Assembly: GCA_023313575.1 (NCBI GenBank)
Contig: JAJTTP010000004.1
Location: 1,922,001-1,986,000, forward strand
Direction: 5' to 3'
DNA length: 64,000 bases
Source: Eutypella sp. D-1
Lineage: Eukaryota; Ascomycota; Sordariomycetes; Xylariales; Diatrypaceae
Below, one piece after another: positions 10,328-22,844 of the stretch (the stretch's first letter is position 1; each line of letters opens with the position of its first letter). The notes below the pieces were generated by a model. That model was given only the letters and a program-made list of their open reading frames with translations. It ran no database searches and had not been told where the DNA came from. A program made the translations under genes and the position numbers.

Positions 10328-12079
10328 ATGCCCGCTCAGCACAGGCGAGAGGACGGTTCACCGGATAGTCGCCCGCCGCCACCGGCTTGGGAGGAGTCTC
10401 CTCCCGAGGCATCCGTTCCGCGCCGCCAAGATGGCACCACCCCCAATTTCTCACCACCAGCCACCCCGTCCCTGAACCTGCCGCCACTGGACACAACATC
10501 GCCGTATTCGCCGGCGGAACTAATCCAGCAGCAGCAGAGCTCTCCGCCGCCGCACGGCATGGATCTGCCGTCATCGCCCTCCCCGCTTCCGGTTATAAGA
10601 GGGCCTGAAGCTAATCACGAAGAGGGCGTTGCGCGTGGCGACAGCAACAGCAACAGCAATGGCAGCAGCAGCAGGGATGTCCTCGCACGACGTCTTAATG
10701 ACTTAGCTACGAAACTTCACCGGGAGGGGCACGACAACGACGACGGCGGCGGCGGCGGCGATGAGACTCTCGGCACGCTCAGCGCCATGGTGGATCAGAT
10801 GGAGTCGATCTTCCACGCACAGCACCCGGATGCACGGTCGGCTGCTGCTGCTCTTCGACACCTCCTCAGGCCCAACCAGGCAAACGGCGAGTCCGGCGAC
10901 GCGGCGCCGCTTAAGAAGCCGCCGCCGCAGATGCCCGGGCGATCGCTCTCCGATTGGTTGGGCCCGCTGTCGCCACTCGAACCGTCTGCTTTGACGGTGA
11001 ACCTGCACGAGGAGGATGGGGATGTCGGGACTCAGATACGGCTTGATGATCACGATGATAGTCATCATCATCATCATCATTACCATCATCATAGCCGCAG
11101 CAAGATGACCCACGAGCAGGCCGAGCGCGTAGTCGCGGAGGCTCAGAATCTCTGTCGCGAAATGGACGCCGTGATGGCGAGCTTAAAGGCCAGGCAGGAG
11201 GAGTCTGAAGCGAGTTCTACCCCCTTCCCGCCTCTTTATTTATCTATCTATCCACTGCGCTTGGCTCTAACATCGCAGCAGCACATCCACGACTTGCTCA
11301 TCACGAGGGCGGAGCGCGCCGCCCAGCATATCGTATATCAGGAGAGGCGGATCCAAGAACTGTGAGTCCAGCCCTGACTAGTTCATATCACATCCCCTCC
11401 CCCCCCCCCCACCTCAGCTCCTTGATATATCCCACGTGTGGAAAAGAGTAGGCCACGCTGGATGGAAATAGCAAGTATACATGCACGTGGGGCTCTCTAG
11501 GCTAACACTAGACCTCTCGGGGGAAATAAAAGAGAGAAAGAGCGCGACGAGAACGAGATGGAGATCCTCAACTTGCAATTCCAGCTCAAGGCAATCGAGG
11601 TGCAGTTCCTCGGCCACGCGCCCGGGGGCGCAGGAGGAGGAGGAAGAAGGGGCGGGGGCCAGGGCGCGGCGTCGGCAGACGGGAGCGCGCTTGCCGACGA
11701 CCAGGAACTGCGCGAGAGCATCTCGGCGTGGAAGTCAGAGTGGTCGGCCCTGAAGCGGCGGCGGGCGCGGAAGAAGCAGCGGGATCTCCTCGCCGCGGAG
11801 GCTTCTTCTTCCGCTGCCGCCTCCCCTTTGGCCGCCAAGGTCGCCGGCGCCAATGGTTCTTCGGTGTTGTCTAGCGGGTCGTCGCCGGCGCAACAGAGGA
11901 TACGAAGTCACAATCACCACGGTAGCAATCACAGTCACAGCCGCAATCACGACCACAACCACAAGCATACGAGTCTAGCTGTGTCTTCGCCCGTCGCCCC
12001 GAGTAGGCGGAGCCCCGCAGCCCCCGGTAACATAGGTCGCCCGGCGGCAATGACAGCCTCGGACTCGAGACCAGGCTAG
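10328..12079 (+). CDS. coiled-coil protein with His-rich tails, 3 exons
   Basis: Exons 10328-11209, 11279-11361 and 11533-12079 give 504 codons (503 aa). The last intron is GT-AG (11362-11532, with a C12 run). The first is a probable GC-AG intron (11210-11278, donor GCGAGT, branch CTCTAAC, acceptor CAG). The 5' third is Pro/Ser-rich and disordered. A His run (HDDSHHHHHHYHHH) precedes a helical region: MTHEQAERVVAEAQNLCREM, then HIHDLLITRAERAAQHIVYQ, then RRIQELEKERDENEMEILNL and QFQLKAIEVQF, a clean heptad-rich coiled coil formed across both splice junctions. The C-terminus is basic (KRRRARKKQ), then His/Asn/Ser-rich. I do not recognise it with confidence. The coiled coil weakly recalls fungal WTAP/Mum2-type proteins of the m6A writer complex, but this is only an impression. 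The initiating ATG is not certain. Confidence 0.65.
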
Positions 12080-12583
12080 TTGGGGTGACCCGAGCCGATC
12101 CGAGCCCCTCCCTTTATGCATCCACCCACCGAACGTCACTCATCATCTTACATACGACACGGCCCGCCGGACTTATGTGATTGATTCGTCACTGTGACAC
12201 CCAAATGTGAGACTTCCGGCCGGGCTATGCAGATTTTTAAACTAGTCCATACGGCAAGGCAGAGCAGACCATCATATCACGAGGAAAACATGACTTCCCG
12301 GATGTCAGAATTTGTCTATTCCGCCTACGCGATGTAATTATCAGTTCACAGCCATGATTCACGAGCCATGACGACAAATGCGACGAGACTGAGATGTGCG
12401 AAAAAGAATGGCGGGCTGGCTTAATTAGACTAGCCCCCCCGGCCAACTTCACCGTGCGAGAGAAACGGCCGAAGGCCCCCGCGAGACCGGGCTGGTCGGG
12501 ACACGACGGTGATAGCGTAGTACATATAGCACGGGATGGATTTTTTTTTTTCGATTTCTCCTTTTCCTGGCGCGAGCGCGTTT

Positions 12584-12623
12584 CTGTCTGTCTGCCTGTT
12601 TGCTTGCCTGTCTGCCTGCCTGC
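12584..12623 (+). repeat. imperfect CTGY tetranucleotide tract
   Basis: About ten tandem CTGT/CTGC units with small variations lie downstream of the coiled-coil gene. It is a simple sequence tract with no sign of function. Confidence 0.85.
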
Positions 12624-15600
12624 ATTCTGAAAATTCTGACCGATTTCTTTGTTTTCCCCCATCCTCAGATGCTATTCACGGCACTCATGCACCGCACTGC
12701 ACTGCACTGCCGGTGAGATCCGGGCCCGTCTGCTTACAATCAGACGGGTCGACTTGTACATACATACATAGTAGTTAAGGCGAAGCTGTGCTACGTCTGT
12801 TAGGGGGTGTAAGCTGTCTTAGGGGCGAGGTTAAGTCCGACCGACCACCGAGCGCTATTGCGAGATAATCAGCCATATCGATACTGGCATTATTAATACC
12901 ATCTGATGTGTATGTATAGAGAAGAGAAGAGGGGGCGTACCATCTCACCCTACCCCTCCGGGTGTCACCGCCTCCTCCCTTACCCTGCCCGTACCGTAAT
13001 CGGCGCGACGAGGGATGTGAGAGTCCCGCAGCCACCTCTGTAGTCCAGAAACAGAAGATATATATACTACTGGTATCTATCTACCTCCTGGTATCTACGG
13101 CCTAAGTGACATACATACCAGCATGCCCCATGTTACACTTGTAGACATAGGTTCAAGAACGCTATTTCGTCGCATACATCGCATAGCGGAATAACCCTTC
13201 GCGGAAACTCGGCATCGGACCGGGGAGGGTTGGCAGATTATCTAGTGTTTTAACTTGATAGCCTACCTATCTAGCCTGCCTATGTATACGAATGCGATGC
13301 GACGCGATGATGCGGGCGCATCCACGACTCAATGCGGCACAGCCTGCTTAACCATCTATCTATGTGTATATTCAAGCCTACATAGAAGAAGAAGAAGCGC
13401 AGGCTTGGCAGGTAGAATGGAATCAGGTCTGGAATGTGATAATATGCACATGAGATGTGAGATGTGCACGCGTATCTATGGCCCGGCTACTACAAGGCCG
13501 GGATTTTCCCAGGCCCAGCTCTGGAGCTTAGGTATATTGAGTGCGACTTAAGAATCCCACAAACCAACATCCTCGTGGGTACGGGTCGGCCAGGGGGGAA
13601 GAGAGTGCGAGAGAGGAGGGTCAGAATTACTACTATACTAGTCTTTGACTACTACTGAGTATGTATGGTAGGAGGCATCGAGCACCACCAAAATACAACA
13701 TCATTTACTCCCCCAGATTCAAAATCAAGTATACTGTTTCTACCCGCTAATGGAAAATGCTCATCTGAGTTGATGAAAATCATCGATGCGACTAGTTATA
13801 TACACGACGCCCGATCGACAAACGAGCCCGTGATTATACACTTTTCATTTACTGATTGATTATTCGCATCCAGCTTCTTCCGGTGACCCCCCCGAGCGGA
13901 TGTGAACTGCCTAGACTGCCCGTATAACTGAAGGATTCTTCCAGCGTCACACAGAGCATACAGCACGTCGTACGAAAGTGATAGGCGGCAGGGGGGGGGG
14001 GGGGCTTTCCGTCACCTCTTTTTCCTATCATCGGACTTTCGGTCTAAACCGTAACCGTTCTTTACTCTATTTGTTTTATTGCCTTCTCTTTATTCGAAAA
14101 AACCCAACTTGGATTTGATTTATATCCGTAGAGTATTAAGATAGAAATAGACAGGCACAATATTGACAGACCGAGTAATAGTGACACCATATAGACGTCA
14201 AGAGAAATAAGCGAGCAACAGAAGTCTTCGTTCCAGTGTATGTATAGAGGGGGTGTGGGTGTATTACTTTATTATTCTCCCCTTGCAACGTGTGGGTCGG
14301 GCGATAGATGATTATGGCATCATCGTGCAGGACCCACGGGTCTTGGCCTACTTAAATACCTTTAAAGGCGGCCCCAGCTTCCCGCTTCCCTGCCGTGACT
14401 GGGGAAGTTCTCCAAAGGAAAGAGAAGAAACGCGGGGGTGGAGGCCCTATGTATGGACCTGTCTAACAGTTCTAGGGCGTTCCCATTTCTTTCTCCTTGT
14501 TCTAACCCTCTATCTACGTGTAAAGTATTCTTTTTTCTTGCGCATCCCTTCTACCGCCAAGCCCCGTTAATGGATTGATGGGGGCCTCATCCGACGGTCT
14601 GACAGTCTTGTGTACCTTATGTAAGGTGGGAAGGATCACGGGTAAGACAGGCCTAGTTAGTCGCTGGGTAGGTCCGCGGTGGATGCTGGCGCCGCTGGGC
14701 GCGGCATATAAATGACCAGTGTCAGCGAGGATCTCGGCAGAGCCGGGAATAAAAGCTTATCGTCGGGCTGCCCAGACGCCCAAGCTTTGCCAGGAGAGCT
14801 TATATATCATTAGGAAGTATGTACCGACATGAGAAGCCGGGGGACTAGCTCGTCCGACTCGCATACATAGCGGAATTGGGAATGCATCTGTTGAGCGCCT
14901 GGCGCATCTCTTTGAGTACCTACACAAGTGTGTCAATTCGAGCACCAAGCATATGAACTGGTGTTTTGACCGTTTTACATGGTAAGGCTTTTTTCAGCTG
15001 ACAAATTTGTTCGTGTACGAACAGAGAAGTAAGGCTGGAAGCACATGTGTACACACTTTTACTACTTTGGGCTGTCGGGAAGGCCAGGGAGGCGCAGAAA
15101 CATCCCTTCGGTACATAGGGCAGCGATGATCGGGAGGCTGTATACCGACAGTCAAAGTCAGACTACTCTACGCAGGTGAGACACTGGACGGGCTTGACGG
15201 GACGGGTGAGCAGCTACCAAAAAACTTCTTGGATTGAATAAGCCGTCCTCACCTGTGAGGTTCTCTGTTGCCCGGTCCGGCCTGTTTCGCCTCAGCCTTT
15301 TGCGCAAAGATCTTCTGTTTTATTTTCCCCTCCCCTCCTCGGCTTTTTGAATAAGCGACGACGTCATCTTCAATGCGTATGTCTCTCTCTGGCTCTCCCC
15401 TTGTTCTCTGTTCCCTACCCTCCATCACAGCCTTCGCAGTCAGGTAGCCTGGTAGCCCCTTGCCCCTCCAATCATCACCGAATTATACCCATGCCTCCTC
15501 CGTAGCCCCCCGGCCGCAGATCCTTCCCACGCGCGTCGGGAATGGGCGCCGTAATCACACTTCACAAGCCATGACAACGCCTATCGCGGTGCCGCGGGTG

Positions 15601-15802
15601 TAGTGGTCCCCACCCTTCCACGCAACCACCGGCCGGGGCTGACTGGGCGAACCAACCAGGTTTTCCAGAAATGATGAGTCCGTTACGTGCTTCAAGCGTG
15701 CTGCGAAGACCCCGGGCAAAACCCCAGCCGCCGCCGTCGTCGTAACTGCGCGGGCACAGGATAATAGTAACATGACATGACGTCGACACTTTAACTCCGA
15801 TC

Positions 15803-15822
15803 GGGGGGGGGGGGGGGGGGGG
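15803..15822 (+). repeat. poly-G tract, 20 nt
   Basis: An uninterrupted run of 20 G lies about 0.9 kb upstream of the sugar transporter start. It belongs to the set of long G/C homopolymers restricted to non-coding DNA in this window. Confidence 0.95.
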
Positions 15823-16727
15823 CTCTACTGTTGACGGTTTCTCCTTACTAGATCCGGCTACTCATTGGCCCACTCGGCCCGTCAACGGCGTTCTAAATGT
15901 TGTCCACCTCATCGCTGCCCATAGCTAGTTAGCAGTCGTTTCCCAGCTCTATGGTCTGATGGAGTTCTGCGGATGGAGTTTTCCGGGGTAGGTATCCACG
16001 TGGATTGGTACGAGTTAGAATCCGCGGAGCTATCTATGTATCATCGATTGCTTCGCTTATGTGTGGATTGCGATCAAAGCTATTCAGCCTAGAACGGTTG
16101 CTTATGCCATACAGTAGCCAGTAATGTGTGCGAGACCCGGCCTGACTCGCCTGACTGTTCTACCCCAGAATACAAACGGTTAATGATCGGCGACGCATCA
16201 GACATCGTCATGGGCGATGATCAACCACGCGAACATGGTTGGATCGAGTATGGCTCACAGCCCCGGGGCCTTGCAGTGGTCCCCATATTGTGCCCCCCTA
16301 GCCTTGATGACACCGATAGATGTTGTCGTTTACATATGGGCTGATGGGCTGTAGTCTAGGGTAACACAGGAGGAAGAGGCCATGGCAGGGTAGGGCGGGG
16401 ACCCTGCTTCCTTGCAGATACTCATGTAACTATATCGGTCCCGGACCTGTAATAGTAAAGGGAGATAAGAATGTCCTGGTCCCCCGCTCAGACCCCTCTC
16501 AGCCTGCTTCGCTTTGATCTTCCAGCATTCTTCTTGGATTCCTCACACATTCCCGCGTTGTTGTCTTATGTCTGAGTCCCAAGCTCAAAAAAAAGCAGCG
16601 CTTGTCTCGTGTCGAGAAATGAGAACCACCTAGCTTCAAAGATCAAAGAAAAGGTCTCTCTTGCTAGCTTATATGAGATAAAATACGTAAGAGCATAAGA
16701 AAGAATAAAGGATAGCAATAACGACAA

Positions 16728-19086
16728 ATGGCTTCAAACACGGAGAAGAGCGGCGGGCTGGCCGCCCCGGACAGTCCGTCCCGGAAGCACTCAGATGGCT
16801 CGGAGGAGGCGTCGAAGAGCGAGGTAGAGCGGCAGACGAGCGACGGCGGGCTGTTCGCGGCGGACGACGGGCTAGACGAGGCGACGCGGCGGCGTCTCGA
16901 GGCGTCGGCGAAGCTCGAGAACCCGCTGCACGGCCTCACGCCCGAGGACCTCGCGCAGCGGGGCGAGGAGTTCTGCGCGCGCCACGGCATCGAGGACGCC
17001 GAGGACGTGCGCGCGTTCCGGCTCGGCGCCGTCATCGCGGGTAACATGAATAAGTTCGACGCCGTGGACGGCCTCACGGACCGCGAGCGCGAGGCCCTCG
17101 ACCGCGAGATCACCCATAAGTGGAAGAACCCTACCATGCTCTACGCCGTCATCGTCATCTGCTCCCTCTGCGCCGCCGTCCAGGGCATGGATGAGACCGT
17201 CGTCAACGGCGCCCAGTTCTTCTACAAGCAGCAGTTCGGGATCGGAGACGATAGTGTGCCCAGGGATACGTGGCTCCTCGGTATGGTCAACGGTGAGTGT
17301 TCGATCCAGCTAGCTTCAATATTCCACATGCTACCTAGAGAACGGACATCGACTGATAAACCCAGCCGCGCCCTACATTTGCAGCGCCGTCGCCGGCTGC
17401 TGGGTCACTGAGCCCATGAATAAGGCCTTCGGCCGTCGTGGGACCGTCTTCATCTCCTGTCTGGTCTCGGCCTTGACATGCTTCTGGCAGGTAAGCAAGC
17501 AAGCAAGACATTTGCCGGCCTAATCTCGCATCAAGCTTGCAGCATTGACTGACGGCGCCTCCTCAACCCGCCCCACAGGCCTTCACCAACACCTGGTGGC
17601 ACATGTTCATCGCGCGGTTCTTCCTGGGCTTCGGGATCGGGCCCAAGTCGGCCACGACGCCGATCTTCGCGGCCGAGTGCTCGCCGCCCAAGCTCCGCGG
17701 CGCCCTCGTCATGCAGTGGCAGATGTGGACCGCGTTCGGCATCATGGTGGGTTACGCCGCCGATCTCGCCTTCTACGGAGTCCCCGACCGCAGCGGCATC
17801 CAGGGCCTCAACTGGAGGCTCATGATGGGCAGCGCCATGTTGCCCGCCGTCATCGTCTGCTGCATCGTCTACTTCACCCCTGAGGTACGTTTTGTCATCC
17901 CACGCTCCGCGAGAAGAATGAAATGCTGATGCTGATGAACAACGCCACCACCAACAGTCGCCTCGATGGTACCTGACGAAGAACCGACACGGGGACGCGT
18001 ACAAGGCGATCAAGCAGCTGCGGTACGAGCGGGTACAGGCGGCGCGGGACCTGTTCTACATGGACACACTACTACAAGTAGAGAAAGAGACGATGGGGAT
18101 CGGGAGCAAGAACAAGCTTATGGAGATCTTCACGGTGCGGCGGAACCGCAACGCGGCGCTGGCCTCGGAGATCGTCATGTTCTTCCAGCAGTTCTGCGGC
18201 GTCAACACCATCGCCTACTACTCCACCGAGATGTTCATCCAGAGCGGCTTCGAGGAACAGCCGGCCCTCGCCGCCTCCCTCGGCTTCGGCGTCATTAATT
18301 GGCTCTTCGCTATCCCCGGCATGTACACCATCGACACCTTTGGTCGGCGCAAGTTGCTGCTGACTACCTTCCCGGTATGCCCCCCCGCAGTGAAGTAGAA
18401 CAGAAACCTGCCCCTGGCTCTGAGCGCTGTTAACTGACCTTATCTCTCGTAGCTGATGTCGTTATTCCTGTTCTTCACGGGCTTCAGCCACTGGATTCCT
18501 GATACAACTGATGCTCGTATCGCGTGCATCACACTGGGAATCTATCTCTTCGGCGTCGTATACTCGCCTGGAGAAGGGGTAAGTCTTCCACCGCTTCCAA
18601 CTCTCTAACACCTCCACTCATCAAACTCCTACTAACACACCTCTACCAAAAAAGCCCGTACCCTTCACATACAGCGCCGAGGCGTACCCGCTCTACATCC
18701 GCGCAACAGGGATGTCGCTAGCAACAGCCACAACGTGGTTCTTCAACGCGATTATCTCGCTGACATGGCCATCCCTCGTATCGGCGTGGACGCCGCAGGG
18801 CGGGTTCTCGTGGTACGCGGCGTGGAACGTGGTGGGGTTCTTCTGCGTGCTGCTGTTCCTGCCCGAGACCAAGGAGAAGACCCTCGAGGAGCTCGACGCC
18901 GTCTTCGACGTCCCCGTCTCCCGCCTCGTCCGTTATGGTATTGCTGAGTTCGCCTACTTCTGGGGCCACTACATCCTCCGCCGCGATATCCCCGCCCCGA
19001 AACCCCCGTCTTCCCGCGATAATATCGCCTATGCCCGTCAGCAGTTTTCTGGGGAGAAACACCATGATCCTACTGCCCGTGTCTGA
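16728..19086 (+). CDS. MFS sugar-porter family transporter, 6 exons
   Basis: Exons 16728-17292, 17366-17490, 17579-17884, 17958-18374, 18453-18578 and 18655-19086 (introns 73-88 nt, all GT-AG) give 657 codons, 656 aa. It is a plasma-membrane sugar or polyol transporter of the major facilitator superfamily with about 12 membrane segments. A cytosolic N-terminus of about 130 residues includes ENPLHGLTPEDLAQ and THKWKNPTMLY, found in a distinct fungal sugar-porter subgroup. The core has CAAVQGMDETVVNG, the loop FGRRGTVF, GFGIGPKSATTPIFAAE, the GYAADLAFY helix, PESPRWYL (formed across a splice junction), QQFCGVNTIAYYSTEMF, TFGRRKLL and a PETKEKTLEELD end motif. The substrate cannot be read from the sequence; the subgroup includes proteins annotated as hexose, inositol or polyol carriers. 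It stands alone with no catabolic neighbours. Confidence 0.95.
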
Positions 19087-20501
19087 TCCCCTGTGCTTGC
19101 ATCAAGCCGGGGGGGGGGGGGGGGTTGTGTGCTCGCGGGCTTTGGTTAGTCCGCTTCGAGCGGTGTCGGGGGCTTCGTGGAGTGCAATCTGTTCGTGGAC
19201 TGCCATGTTGGCTATTAGGTAGCTGAGCAAAACGCCTAGAGTTCCTTTGTTTCCTCATCTTTCCCCCTCTCTCCCTCGTATACAAAGTTAATAATGGGTG
19301 GCTTCTCTTATCATGGATAATAGTCGCCGACTACTCCCGGCCTGTGTGTGTGTGGTGTGAACATGGAATGAATACCCTGGTGGGAGTATATTGGATATGA
19401 AGATACATATCGCTGAAGCTTAACGGTCTTACCTCCCATGTATGATAATTGATGTGTTGAAGCCGGGATTCCAGTCTTATATATACTTCTATCGTATCAA
19501 TTGGTAAATCGGATATATTCGCTCCCACCCCGTTTTTTACGTAGATACTGGGTGGTGAGCGATGGGCATACTTCTCGCTGGAGTCTAGGGCTACTTGTAT
19601 CCATCTGTCACTGTTCATCTATCACCAAATCGGCTTCCACTGCATGTATCACGACCACCTAAGCGCATATGGTCATCACATTCGCTCCTGGCGCACGTAC
19701 GTAATATAGTAAGGAGTCAGTAGCGCATGCCCGGACGGACTATCGGCTGATTGTCTTGTCTTAATCTCATACCCACCACGTCCATACACATACTCCATGC
19801 TCAGTACTTCGACCATACAGACAGGCTGGCTCATCTCTTATCACTTTATACATGACCGAATGAAGTCTAATCCACGGCCCTTCCTTATCGACTTAACCCT
19901 ACCTCCCTTTCCTCGTTCCATCCACGATCCGGTCCCTTTTCGCCAGTCTTTGCTTCCTTTCTTTCAAGTCAAACACCGGCCCGCGTCGTTCTAGCAAAAC
20001 AGCAAAAACCTCTCCCGTTCCTCAGACCCTCGCGACTCTCGCGACTCATAATCATGCCCAGGAAAGAACACCAAAATTGACCCGTCCGACGTTGACCTCG
20101 CTCCGATCCGATCCCTGTCTACCCCCTCTTCACCTTGATTTGACCGAACCGAACCGAACCGAACCGTGCAGGGCGTGAGAACCAAGTAGCGAAACGAAAC
20201 GCCTTCTTATGCAATCAATCATGCTTCGTAAAATGATGAAACCGAAGGAGAGTAAAGTGATGCAACAGCCCCGAGAACGCCTTCCGAACCATATTCTTTC
20301 CTATTCCTGGTCCAGGTGCTGTCCTTTCCAACCTTTGCCGCCCGTCTTTAAGCCCATGCTGTGTTAATGAGAGAAACCGGGACCTGAAAACCAACTCCCT
20401 AAAAAGACAAATTACATAATTTGACCCCCATTTCGGACAGAACGCCCTGGGATTCCATACACAATCCCCGGAGGACAAAACCCTTGCCAGGCGTAAGCTA
20501 G
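19087..20501. other. convergent intergenic region
   Basis: This is the spacer between the 3' ends of the sugar transporter (+) and the RING ligase gene (-). A 16-G run (19109-19124) lies just past the transporter stop, inside its probable 3' UTR. A short GAACC tandem occurs at about 20145-20165. I see no gene. Confidence 0.6.
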
Positions 20502-22371
20502 CTAGGCTGGCGTATTCGCTGCCTGCGTTGGGTTTTCGGAGGCGGAGTCGTCCCGTGTTTCCGCCTGCGTTCCCGTCTGCGTATTCGCATGCGTATGTGG
20601 GTGTGTCAAGATGCGGAACTTCTCCCTTAAACGGCCCGTCAATTTCATGTGTCCAGTCCGGTCGTGGGTAGTGCCGGCCCCGGGGCTATCGCTGCTACCG
20701 GCTGTCGCATCGGCAGTCTCTTGTTGCTCGGATTGCCGGTACTGACGCAGGGCCTGTATGCGCTCGTCCACGGACGCGTGACGTAGCCTGTTCCAATCCG
20801 GCAAGAATCGGGACCTTCGGCGCCGTTGGTTCTGTTGGGGTACATTCAGGTTCGCGCCGAGGTGCGCGCCGCTCATCTCCGTATCACTCTCAGCGGGAGC
20901 AGAAGGGGAAATGGATGCGGGGTTAGGGGAAGAAGCAGCATCATCCCCACTTTGGTGAGCTGAGATGAGACTTTCATCGGCGATATCAGCTTCGCCGTCC
21001 GTCGAGGACTGCGGTCGAAGATCAAGACGACTAGGTATAATTGTTAGATATTAAATTCAGGACAACTCACCAGTCGAGGTTGGGACTCACCATAGAGGAC
21101 AGGTACCGGAGACGTTGACCAGCCACGGGTCGACACACTGTGGGTGGAATTTGTGGTCGCAGGGTAGGACCCTTACGTCCTCTCCCACAGTAAAGTCTTC
21201 GGTGCAAATGGAGCAACCCACGTTCTCGTCGCCGACGGGATCAGACGACGACGTCCGGGTTTCCTGGGGACCATTAGAGTCTGCGGTCTCCGGCTCAGTC
21301 GTATTTGTGGTGTTCGCATCAGGTGGGGCGTTTTCATGCCGGGTCGCTTCGGCCCCCGGCTCATTCGGTGTGGGGTCGGTTGCTCGGGTGCCGTCGCCCG
21401 CCGCACTCTCAAGTTCGTGCTCTGGATCGGGTTTTGTGGGGCGCGACGAATCGCCAAACTTGACGATCGGAAGGGTGTCGAGAACGGCGCGGGCAAGACC
21501 CTTGGCTCGGCTCTGTCTAGGCCTCCCGCCGAAGCTCGGTCTTGGCCCATACCTTTCCGGATGACGATGGGCTCGGAGGGCGCCGGATCCTATGATGACC
21601 AGAAACAGGAGAGTAATAATCCCCGTTATACTATAAAGGACGCTCATGGCGACAGCAGAGTTATTACCCCCTTCAGGTTTGCTGGGTGGATAATCGGCCA
21701 TATCGGAAGAATCGCCGCTGCGTTCTATGGTTGCGATGATGGCGCCGGTGGATGCTTCTGTGGTGTTCCTGGCGCTCTGTGCTTCGTCGCTAGTTGTCAT
21801 AGACCATATATTATGATTGTCGATATCGCGGCCGGTGATGTCGCAATAATTACGATCTATGCTATAAAGTAGGATGGCCTTGATGTCACTACGGACGAGG
21901 ACGTCGAGTATGTCGTCCGGGTCGATGTAAGAATCGGTTTGGCCTTCAGAGTCGCAGGATACGTATGCGATGGCTTCGTTGTCATTAACTGCGTTGTAGT
22001 TGGACTGGTCAACTAGGACCATTTTGCCTTGAATTCTTCGTGGGGGCTACTCTTTTGTTTAGTCACTTTTTTTCTTCACTAGTCCCCAAGACTAAGGGTG
22101 AGTGTAATACCGTGATATCCGAGCCGACGCCGTTACCAGTGGACTGATTCAGGCGGGCGGCTACTGTTAAGGGCACTACCGAGTACTCCTCCGTTACGGG
22201 AGCTGACTCGGAGGGCTGTAGAGAAAGTTTCATTTCGCTATCTAGTGATAGGCGTGATAAATTAAGTGAGGGACTTGGGTTTGTAGCGAGAGTTTGTGCT
22301 GCGGCAAAGTACAGGTTACAGGCAGTGGCTAGAACGGACCATGCCGTCCTCGAGGTGGTCGTCGTCTCCAT
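20502..22371 (-). CDS. PA-TM-RING-H2 E3 ubiquitin ligase, 3 exons
   Basis: Exons 22111-22371, 21091-22046 and 20502-21030 (introns 64 and 60 nt) give 582 codons, 581 aa. It has an N-terminal signal peptide (METTTTSRTAWSVLATACNL...), then a luminal protease-associated-like region (about 60-180; RRIQGKMVLVDQSNYN, AILLYS). A transmembrane helix follows at about 217-243 (AVAMSVLYSITGIITLLFLV), then a cytosolic Pro/Thr-rich linker and a C3H2C3 RING with ligands C365, C368, C383, H385, H388, C391, C403 and C406. The final CPLC is completed only by the last splice junction (21091/21030), confirming the model. Such proteins reside in endosome, vacuole or Golgi membranes and ubiquitinate membrane cargo. 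The tail after the RING is long (about 170 aa) and of low complexity. The stop is TAG followed by CTAGCT. Minisatellites lie about 0.4 kb upstream of the ATG. Confidence 0.9.
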
Positions 22372-22745
22372 GTGCTAATAGCGCCAGTTTCCGTGAGACG
22401 GGCGTAACAAAGCAGATTGGTTACGGCACAAACTGGGACCTGAAACCCTTAGACCACAGAGTGGAGAGCAGGCGGCGGCGTGGCAGCGTGTCAGCGTGAC
22501 AGCGTGACAATGGGTGTCGGTCGGTACGATGGAGAGCGTGTTGGTGGGATGCTCGGGTGCTCGGGTGGACGGGTAGTCCGGAAATCGTTCTGGGCGAGGG
22601 TGTTGAGTTAAAGTTGCACTGCCCCAGACGGCCGGTGTCACATCCTCAGGTCACTGGACTTGCCCGTAGGCCCGGGTATATTTGAGAGAAAGGGATTCCG
22701 GGCTGCTCCGATCAGTTGGTTCGTGAGGGCGGGAGTGCGGTGGAA

Positions 22746-22844
22746 GGTCGGACGGTCGGACGGTCGAACGGTCGAACGGTCGGTTGGACCGGATGGATAG
22801 GATGGATAGGATGGATAGGATGGATAGGATGGATAGGATGGACA
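22746..22844 (+). repeat. adjacent 8-bp and 9-bp tandem arrays
   Basis: An 8-bp array (GGTCGGAC / GGTCGAAC, about 4.5 units, 22746-22785) is followed a few bases later by a 9-bp array (GGATGGATA, five perfect copies and one variant, 22791-22844). Both lie in the probable promoter of the RING ligase gene, whose ATG is at 22371. Confidence 0.95.

Larger units (their letters stand above)
12080..16727. other. intergenic region, no recognised gene
   Basis: No supported gene. It holds a CTGY tetranucleotide run (12584-12623), a 14-G run (13991-14004) and a 20-G run (15803-15822). Open frames on both strands are short and lack recognisable domains. A CT-rich segment at about 15320-15480 and the 16440-16727 stretch are likely the promoter and leader side of the sugar transporter. 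Confidence 0.55.

Noticed and set aside
20475..20504. RING ligase stop TAG followed by CTAGCT as another readthrough site
   Set aside because: CTAG after a stop is best supported with UGA, and the following in-frame extension is only about 28 codons without coding-like third positions.
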